Of a stretch of DNA of 64,000 nt, positions 53,601 through 62,600 are shown piece by piece. The notes under the pieces were generated by a model. The model did no database searches and had not been told where the DNA came from. It worked only from the letters and a program-made list of their open reading frames with translations. The stretch is taken from assembly GCF_003945385.1 (NCBI RefSeq), contig NZ_AP018920.1, forward strand, positions 2,232,001-2,296,000, given 5' to 3'. Each line of letters begins with the position of its first letter. The first letter of the stretch is position 1. This stretch comes from Pseudonocardia autotrophica. Its GTDB lineage: Bacteria > Actinomycetota > Actinomycetes > Mycobacteriales > Pseudonocardiaceae. The position numbers were made by a program, and so were the translations under genes.

Positions 53601-56600
53601 GTCGGAGCTCACGACCGCGAAGGGCCGCAACTACAGCACCTGGGAGAAGTCCAGGGGCTACGTCCTCATGGGGGCGACGGTGGCGGGCGCAGCCGCCGTG
53701 ACGGTCGGCACCGGCGGCACCGCGGCGGTCGGCGCGGTGGTCCTCTACGGGACGCTCGCCTACAGCATCGGCGACGCCGGCCACACCCTCATCGAACGTC
53801 GCCTGCACGAGCAGAGCCTCGGCCTCGGTTCTCCGGTCGCACGGTCGGCGTGGTTCCAGCTCGCCGGCTCCGGCCTGATCGGAGGGGGAGCGATCGCGTC
53901 GAAGCTCGGGCCACGAGCGATGGCCATCGGCAACCGGGGAACAGGAGTGGTTTCGTCCACGCCTGCCACCGTCGGCTTCCGGGGCGGCATGACCGTCTTC
54001 GGGGTGGCCGCGGCCGACCAGACCCGACAGACCTGGGCGATCACCACCGACGACCGGTACTCGACCGGTCGGAAGGCCAGGGCGTGGGGTGACACCGTGT
54101 TGTCGTGGTCCATGCTCGGCATGCCCTTCGCGATGTCGCGGGCGGGGGCGGCGTTGGCGGCCCGTCGCACCGCGCCAGGACGGCCCGCCGGGGGCTCGCT
54201 GCCCGAGGCTCCGGCGCCGACCGGACCGCGCACCCCTGCCGTGGGGGCCGAGGGGACGCTCCGCAGTGGTGACCTGACCATCCCGGTCAAGGTCGGGGGC
54301 TGGGGCAAGGGCCTCGGCGGTGCCCGGCCGAACTCGGTCGATGCCGGCCGTGGTCTGCCCGGGTCCGTTCCGGCGATGAAGCCCGCCGGGTCGGGTTTCC
54401 GGCCGGCGCCCGGTGGGCCCCGGCCGGTGAACACCTCCGGGCCGAGGACACCGGCCCTGATCCAGGGCAGGAACTCGACGAGCCCGTCGCCGCGAACCGG
54501 TGAGACGGGGTGGCGCCCGAGTGGCGCGCCGCATGCCGGCGTCTCGGGCAGGACGAACGGTGCGGCGGGGTCGAAGGCGCCGTACCGGTTCACCCCGGCG
54601 CAGCGGTTCGGCACGAGGTTCGGGTGGACCCGGCAGCCGGTGAGCTGGGCGTATCGCAGGCTCCAGGCAGGGCGCCTGGCACTGGCGCTGACCGTCGGCG
54701 GGCCGCAGGCCGCCCCGACGGGTGCGATGGCTCCGACCGGGGTGGTCCGCGCCGTGGAGATGCCGGGGTCGCGCAGCGTCGCGGCCGCCGAGGCCACGGG
54801 TGGACCGGCGACGGCCGGTGCCCAGCCCAAGCCCGCTGGGAGCGGGCAGGGGGCAGCACCGGGCGCCGGGACGTCCGGTGCCGGTGAGCGGGCGCCGGTG
54901 GGTGGCACCGGACCGGGCCGCGCCGCGCCCGCGAACAGCGACGCCGCGACCGTGCTGCCCGGGGGAGCACGCGCCGGCGGGCCCGGCGAGGGCGCCACCG
55001 GGAAGCCGCCGGTGGTTCCGGCCGGGCCCGGGCAGGCCACCACGGCCGGTGACGACGACCCGGTGCGTACGGCCGCCGAGCCACCGACCATTGCGTTGCG
55101 TCCGATGGAGCAGCGGCGGGTCGAAGAGGGCTCGTCCGGGGGGCGGACGAGGCCGCGCAGCGGTGTGCACGGCGCGGTCGCCGAGGCGTTGGCGCTCACG
55201 GCTCCGCTCGCGGAGTCCTCGCGTGGTCGCCACGATGATCACATCGGCGATCTCTACCGGGCCCACGCGCAGCAGCGTGCCGAGACCCGGCAGGCGGTGG
55301 TCGGTGAGCAGCTGCTGCGGGGGCTGCCCGCCGGGCACGTCCGTGACACGGTCGCGTCGCGGATGCGGGCCGGTTCGACGAGCCTGGCCGATCTGGCGCA
55401 CCTGTACGTGGGTTCGTCGGGGCTGAACCCGGCGTCGCAGGCGAGCGCGGTCGGGCGGGTGCGGTGGTTCGCCGCACAGCACGGGCTGCGCGCGGGCTGG
55501 TCGGCCGATCGGGAGGCGGCGCTGCTGGGCGCGACGGCGACGGCCTTGCACAGCGGCTCCTTCGCGCCGCGGGCGGTACTCACGCCCGAGCAGGCGCGCG
55601 ACTGGGCCGAGCTGACCGAGGCGTCCCGGCGCGGCGACCTGCCGGCGCCGCCGTCGTTGTCGGTGCTGACCGGCCCGCAGACGCGCGGTGTGGCGGCCGA
55701 CGTGGTGCAGCGAGCTCTGCAGCTGCACCGCGACGGCCATGCGGGCGGTGCCCGCGAGATGCTGGCCGGTTTCGGCGGTGTGGCACTGGCGGAGCCGTTC
55801 CAGCGTGATCAGGCCGCGGTGGCGATGGAGCTGATCGAGAACTGGGCCGGGACCGAGACCGAGCTGCGCCGTCGGCTGGAGGCGCTGACCGCAGAGGCGG
55901 CGGCGGCGCGGGAGGCCGACCGTTCGGGATGGCGTTCCCGGGCCGATGCCGTGCGGCAGCGGATGGAGGATCACCGCGCGCGGGCGCTCGAGCTGCGACG
56001 TTCGGCCACGGAAGCGCAGCGGCGGGCAGAAGAGGCGTCGGCCGTGGCCGAGCTGGTCACGACCTCCCCTGCGCGGGCGGTGACCGCACGGATCGAGGCC
56101 GAGCGGTTGCGGGCTGCCGCGGAGGGGATGCGTGCACGCGCCGCGCAGGAGCAGGAGCTCTCCGCCCTGCAGCGTGACGTGCTGGAGTCCGCGGACGCCT
56201 ACGCCGGGTACCGGACCGGGCAGGCGCCGTCGGCGGTGTCGGTGGCGGTGTCGGATCGGCTGGAGCAGGCCCGGGAGGCCGCCGCCCGGGATCGGGACGC
56301 CCGGCCCGTGGTGGCGGCGACGCCGACCTGGCTCTCGCGTGCGCAGCAGCAGCAGCTGGTGGCCTGGTGGGCCGAGTCGTATCGGCTCGACCCGCAGGTC
56401 GCGGCGCTGGAGCAGCTGGGTGACAGGCTGGCGGCCGACCGGGACCGCCGGGCGGTCCGGGCCGGCGAGCTCCGGTCGCGGTACCAGCGGTTGCAGGCGC
56501 TGGTGGCGCCGCTGCACAGCAGGCTCTCCCGGCCGGAGGCCCACCGCGGCCGGCACGTGAGCTGGAGCCGCGAGCCCGATGCGCGCCGGCAGATCGAGCT

Positions 56601-59600
56601 CGCCGAGCAGGCCGGGCGCGAGGCGGACCGGGCGCGGGCGGTGGCGGAGTCGGTCGCGGCGTCGCTGGCCGAGGTGAGCGAGGCATCGGCGCAGGCACGG
56701 GACCGCCGCGCGGAGCTGCGGTCGCGCTGGTATCAGAGCGTGGTGCTGCACCGGCAGTCTGCGACGCACCGGCGTGGCCGGGCCGGATCGGCCACTGCGG
56801 CGTCGTCGTTCGTGCACCGGTTGTGGGGTGTGTTCCCGGTGACGACGGGTGCCCCTCCGGCGTGGGTGACGGACCTGACGCTGCGGCCGGCCTGGTCCGA
56901 TCCGGCGCAGGCGCGCCGGCTCGGCGCGCAGCTGCGTGCCCTGGTGCGCGGCGCCCGTGGCGACGACCTCGACCGGGCCCGGATGCGGGTGGCGGCGTGG
57001 GCCGGGCGACACGGCGTCGACTGGGACGCGGCCACGGTGGAGCAGGCCGTCGACGTCCTGCGCACGCCGGCATTCGCCGAGGACCGTGGTGGGGCCCGCG
57101 GGTCGTCGCGGAACGCCGCCGTGCTGCGCGGCGCGATCGTGCTGGGCGGCGCGCTCACAGCGCTCGTGGGGATGCAGGCTGCCCCGGCCCACTCGGCAGC
57201 GACGACACCCGCCGTCGCGACGCCGTCGGTGGAGCAGGGGCTGACGTGGTGGCAGAACCTGCCGACCGGCGCCCTGCCCTGGGCGACGGTGGTCGCCGCG
57301 GTCACCGTGGCGGTGCCGTGGGCGCGGGTCCTCTCGACGTCGGTCCCGGTCGCCGACCGGCTGCGGCAGGTCGTCGAGCACTCGCGGGCCGAGCTGGAAC
57401 GGGCGCGGTCGGCGGTCGCCGCCGCCGATGACGACGCCCGGTTCTACACCCGGGAGTTCGAGGTGCTGCTCGGGCAGTCGGTGCAGTGGCTGCTGAACCC
57501 GGCCGAGGCCGCGCTGCGGGGACCGGAGGCGCTGCGCACCGAGGCACACCGCGACCGGATCGTCGGGGCACTGGCCGACCGGGGGATCCACGTGTCGCGG
57601 GTGTGGGTGGATGCCGTCGCCGAGGGCGCGGGCACGGGCTCCGGAGTGTTCGCCGACAGCCCCCGCGCGCTGGGCTACGCCCCGGACCGGCACCGCAGCT
57701 TCACCCGGGACCTGGAGCTGGTCGAGCGGCGGCTGGTGGAGCTGCGTGCCACCCGGGCGCGTGCGGTGCAGGAACGCGACCGGTTGCGGGCCGCGTGGCC
57801 GGGCGCGGTGCGGACCCATCGCGGCGAGCTGGAGCTCGCGGTGCGGGCTGCGAGCGCCCTGGGCGTCCCGGCTGCCGCTGCGGCGGTACTGACGGGATGG
57901 ACGGTGGCCGAGGCCCGCGCGGTCGCCCGGGGCGCGCCCGCTCCGGAGCCGGCCGGTGGCGGGCCCGGCGTGCCGCAGGCCGGCTCCGATGCGGGAGACG
58001 TGCAGCCCGGTCCGGCGCAGGACGGCCCCGGCCGGCGGAACCGCTCGGCCGATCCGATCCGCGGCCCACCAGGGCTGGGCCTTGCCGGGCTGCGTGGTGC
58101 GGGGCGGGTGCTGCGCACTGAGCGGGACACGCACCGGGAGCGGTGGAACGCCTGGCAGCGTGCCGAGACGGAGCTGGCCGCATCCCTGGCGGAGCGCACC
58201 GTCGCACTCGACGCGTTCGAGGCGGCCGCAGGTGGGCTGTGGGCGATGGCCGATGCCGGTCACGCCCCGGCGACGGATGGGCTGGACGCCGCGAACCGGC
58301 AGCTGCGACGGGCGACGAGGACTCGTGACGATGCCCGGATCGCCTGGGACACCGCGCTGCGCCCGGCCGTCACGGCGGCGGCCGCGGGTGGGCTACCGCA
58401 CCGGATCATCGCCCGTGCGGTGTACGGCACGGAGTCGGCATCCGACCGGGTCGCCCAGATCGTGGGGCGCTGGGAGCCGGATCCGACCCTGCGGCTGCGC
58501 CGGGTCGACGCCGTGCGGGAGAAGACCGTGGCGGTCTGGGCGCGGGGGTCGGCGGACCTGCCGCTGCTGCTTCCGGACGGACGCCTGGTGTCGCGGACCT
58601 GGCTGGACGACTACTACGCCGGTGGCGGCGAGCTGATCGGCGTCGCCGTCGACGGCGAGCTGACGGCGCTGATCGGCTCGGAGCGGCTGGCGATGTTCGA
58701 CATGGCCGACGGGCACTACCACCCGATCGCCTACGACGCGGCTCGCGGAGTGCAGGGCCAGGTCGAGTCCCTGCTGAACGCCCTGGTCGCCGCCGGAATC
58801 CAGGGCGTGATCACCTTCCACGCGATCCCGCAGCGGGGCAAGGGCTTCGCTCCGGCCGGTGCGACCAACTACTACGCGGTGCAGGCTGCGCTGGGGCCGG
58901 CCCTGCTCTACCACGCGCCGATGCTGCAGATGGCGGGCCAGCTGCAGGACGTCCTGCTGCTCGACGCGGTGCGCTCCCTCCCCCCGAACCTGCGGTGGCG
59001 GGCGGTGATGGGCTCGGTGGGCGCCCGGATGGACATCCCGGGTGCGCAGAACTACCTGCGGCTGCTGGCGGCGCTCAACCCCGACGAGGTCACGATGATC
59101 GGGGAGACGACGATCGCCAAGGAGATCGTCCGCACGATGCTGTCGCAGCAGGGGATCTGGACGATCAACCCGGAGTGGATGGCGCAGGTCGAGCGGCTGG
59201 TCACCGCGGCGGGGCTGCTGCGGAGCGCACTGCAGGGCCCGGACCGCGCAGAGGTCGCGGCCGTCCTGCCCGCGGGCCTGGTGGAGGTCCTGGCCGGGGA
59301 CCGGTCCGATCCCCGCCGGGTCGCGGCCCACCTGGTGCAGACGCTGGTGGCCCACGTCGACGACATCCGCACCGGGCTGGTCGCGGCCGGTCAGCGCCGG
59401 GCCTCGGACGGGCTGCTCCCGGCCGACCGGCAGCGTGCTCTCGACATCTACAACCCGCACCTGCGTGAGCTGCTCGCCGCCGCCGAGGAGCTCGGCTTCC
59501 TGGTGGTGCTGCACAACGACTTCGGGCTGGCCCGGATCCTGTCGAACGCGCGGATGGGGGAGGCGGCCCCGGACGAGCGCTTCGGGATGCCGCTGCTGAA

Positions 59601-62600
59601 CCTGCTGGCCGAGTACCCGAAGGCCCGGATCACGCTGGCGCACCTGGGGGTGGGCAAGTACACGACGATGACGACGGAGCACCTCGGTGTGATCGACGGG
59701 GTGCTGCGGGACCCGCGGTTCGCCCACGTCGACTTCGACATCTCGTGGAACGACCTGGTCCGGCACCTGCTGACGGAGAGCACCGTCACCGGCCGCTTCG
59801 TCGAGCTGGTGGGGGCGCACCACCGGCGGCTGCACGGCGGCTCGGACGCGGTGTTCGCGCAGAGCCTGGCCCAGTACTCCCGGTGGGCCAAGGACATGGA
59901 GCCGATCTTCCGGCTGATCCGCTCCGAGGTCGGCGTCGAGGCCTATCACGACGTGCGGCACGCGAACCTGGAGCGACGCCTGCTGGCCGCGCAGGCCGAC
60001 GTGTGGCGGTGGGCATACGCCCAGAACCGCGACCCGGAGTTCGCGCGCTGGCGGGCGGCGGCGCTGAGCCCGGCCCGCAATGCCCTGGTCGAGCAGTGGA
60101 TGCGGCGGTACGCGCTGGAGCAGCCCGGCCCGATCACGGGGGCGCGGCGCGAGGCGGGCCTGCCCGATCCGGGACGCTGGTGGGAGGCCGAGGGCGCGGC
60201 CGGGCGTCAGGCGCGTGAGGCGGTCGGCTGGTACAACGCGGTCACCCCGCCGGTCGCCGGCGGGAAGCGGCTGCGGTGGCAGCTGCTGCGCCATGCGCTG
60301 CAGGTGCAGCGGACGAGGATCGCCTCCGACAGGGCGCAGGCGAAGGCGGCGCAGCGGCGGCGCAGCGGTCTGGCCCGGGCGAGCGACACCGCCGAGCTCG
60401 GCCTGGTCGACGATGCCGGCCTGCCCTACCAGGTCGAGGCGTTGGTGGCCGCCCACGAGGCGGGTCGCGCGCTCCTCGACCCCGGCGGCCGGACGTGGGT
60501 CCTCGACCAGGTCCAGCGGACGGAGCTGGAGCAGGTTCAGGACGACCGCGGTCGCGCGGCGTTGGCCAGGCGGACGACGCTGCGCGCGGGCCTGGTGCTG
60601 ACCGGGCTCGCCGCGGCGGTGGCCGGTGCGGGGCTGGGCTGGGGCTGGGCGGTGCTGTTCTCGGTGCCCGCACCGCTGCACTATGCGGCGACGTCACTGC
60701 GCGGGGTCATGACCACCCATCGTGGTCTCTACATCCAGCTGCTGCGCGTGCTCATGGAATCGATCATGGAGCGCAGCCAGTCCTATCCGGACACGATCCG
60801 GGTGCTGACCGGGGTGATGCGCAAGTACGCCGCGCTGGACCGGCTGGTCACCGACGAGCAGTGGGCCGCCTTCGAGCGGGTGACGAACGACTTCGAGCAC
60901 GCGGCGACCAGGTTGTGGCACACCAGGCTGACCGAGTCCGCGCAGAGCCGCCGGCAGCTGGCGTTGACGGTGTTCTCCCAGTACATCGACAAGGCCAGCG
61001 TCGCGCTGGGCGTGCAGGCGCCCTCGCTGCAGGGCCTCGGCCCGGCCGCCGGCCTGCAGGGCAAGGTCCTCAACACCCTGCAGGCCCTCACCTACCTGCT
61101 CAACGTCGGCTACCTGGTCCCCGCGGCGCTGGCCGCGAGCACGCTGCTGGCCGCCGCGACGAGCTGGGTGTTCGTCGGGGTGACCGGGTTCTTCCTGGTC
61201 CAGGCGTTGCCGGCGATGGCGTGGGGCTGGGCCGGGGTCGACGTCAGCCAGCATCCGTTCCTGCGCAAGGCGGTACACCTGGGGGCCATGCCGCTGGCCG
61301 CGGCCGGTGGGGTGCTGGTCGTCCTCGGCGGCGGTGTGGCCGTGCTGCCCGGGCTGCTGATCGCCGGGTCGGCGCTCTACCTGACCCAGCTGGGCGCCAC
61401 CATCGAGCTCGACCTCGGCAGGCCCGCACCCCGCTTCGGCGCGGGTGCCAACGTCGGGCTCGGTCTCGGGCTGTTCGGCTACGGGCTGGTGCACCTGTTG
61501 CCCGCGCACGGCGCCGAGGTCCTGGCCGGAGGCGCGGCGCTGCTCGTGCTGAACGTGGCCCTCTCGAAGCTCGACACCTGGCGCAGCAGGCGGATCCGCG
61601 GCCCGCCGAGCGCGCTCGACCCCGCGGCCGGCGCCAGCGGCCCGGTCCGCACATCGCCTGCGGGTCCGCACCGGGATCGTTCGCGGGAGCGTGTGCAGCC
61701 CCGCCCGCAGCGGGCCGGTGCCGAGGCCGAGGCGCTGCTGGCCGCCCTGCGTGCGGACGGGCTGCCCGCCCGGGTGCTCGCCGCGCTGCGCGAGCACGCC
61801 GGGGGCCACCCGGCGGTGCGTGAGCTGGGCGATGGCGTCCGGAACCTGTGGGCGGCCGGTGTCTCGGAGCGGGTCCTGGTCGATCTCGTCCGGCTCCGGG
61901 CGGGCGGCGCACTCGCGCCGTCCGTGGCGGCCTGGCTGTTCGACGGTGCGCCGCGTCCCGGCCGGGCGAGCGCCCGGCAGGCCGTGACCGGGCTGGCCGA
62001 CCGGCACGGGCTGCGCTGGTCGCGCGGGGACCGCGAGGCGCTGCGCGAGGCGTTGGCCCGGATCCGTTCGAGCGACGTGCCGGACCCGCTGCAGCCCGGG
62101 ACCTGGTTCACCGTGCGCAGCACGACCGGTGGGTTCGGTCTCGTCCCGGGACGGGAGTCCGGGTGGCAGCCACCGGTGCGCGCCGCCGCGGGCGGCCGCA
62201 GCGGGCCCGCCGACCTGCCGGACTTGGGTTCCGGGCGCGGAGCCCACGCTGCGCATCCGGCCGCGGTGGCGGGCGGGCACCTGCCCGGTGCGCAGGCGGG
62301 TGCTCGCCCGGTCACCGCACCCGGGCGCGCCCCCGGTGGGGTGTCGCGTGCCGCACCGGGCGGCCGGGAAGCCCTGGAGCCGTTGGAGGTTCTGCGTCTG
62401 GCGGGCGTCCCGGCCGGGATGCTCATCGGCCTGTACCGGACCGCCGGGGGCGCGGGGAGCCCGGCCGAGGTGCTGGCCTCGGTGATCATCGGGCTGCGGG
62501 CCGAGGGGCACCCGGTGTCGGTGCTGGTCGGTGAGCTGGACCGGCTGCACGCCGCCGGGGTGCCGCTGCAGGTGCTGGCCGACGCGCTCACCGGGCTCCC

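Noticed and set aside
49711..58263. 2,850-codon open frame on the minus strand
   Set aside because: Same reason: complement of the third-position bias of the giant gene; no motifs, and it crosses several distinct domains of the + strand protein.
58393..60681. 762-codon minus-strand frame opposite the amidohydrolase domain
   Set aside because: The + strand carries the ordered metal-binding motifs; the minus-strand peptide is His/Arg/Gln-rich noise.
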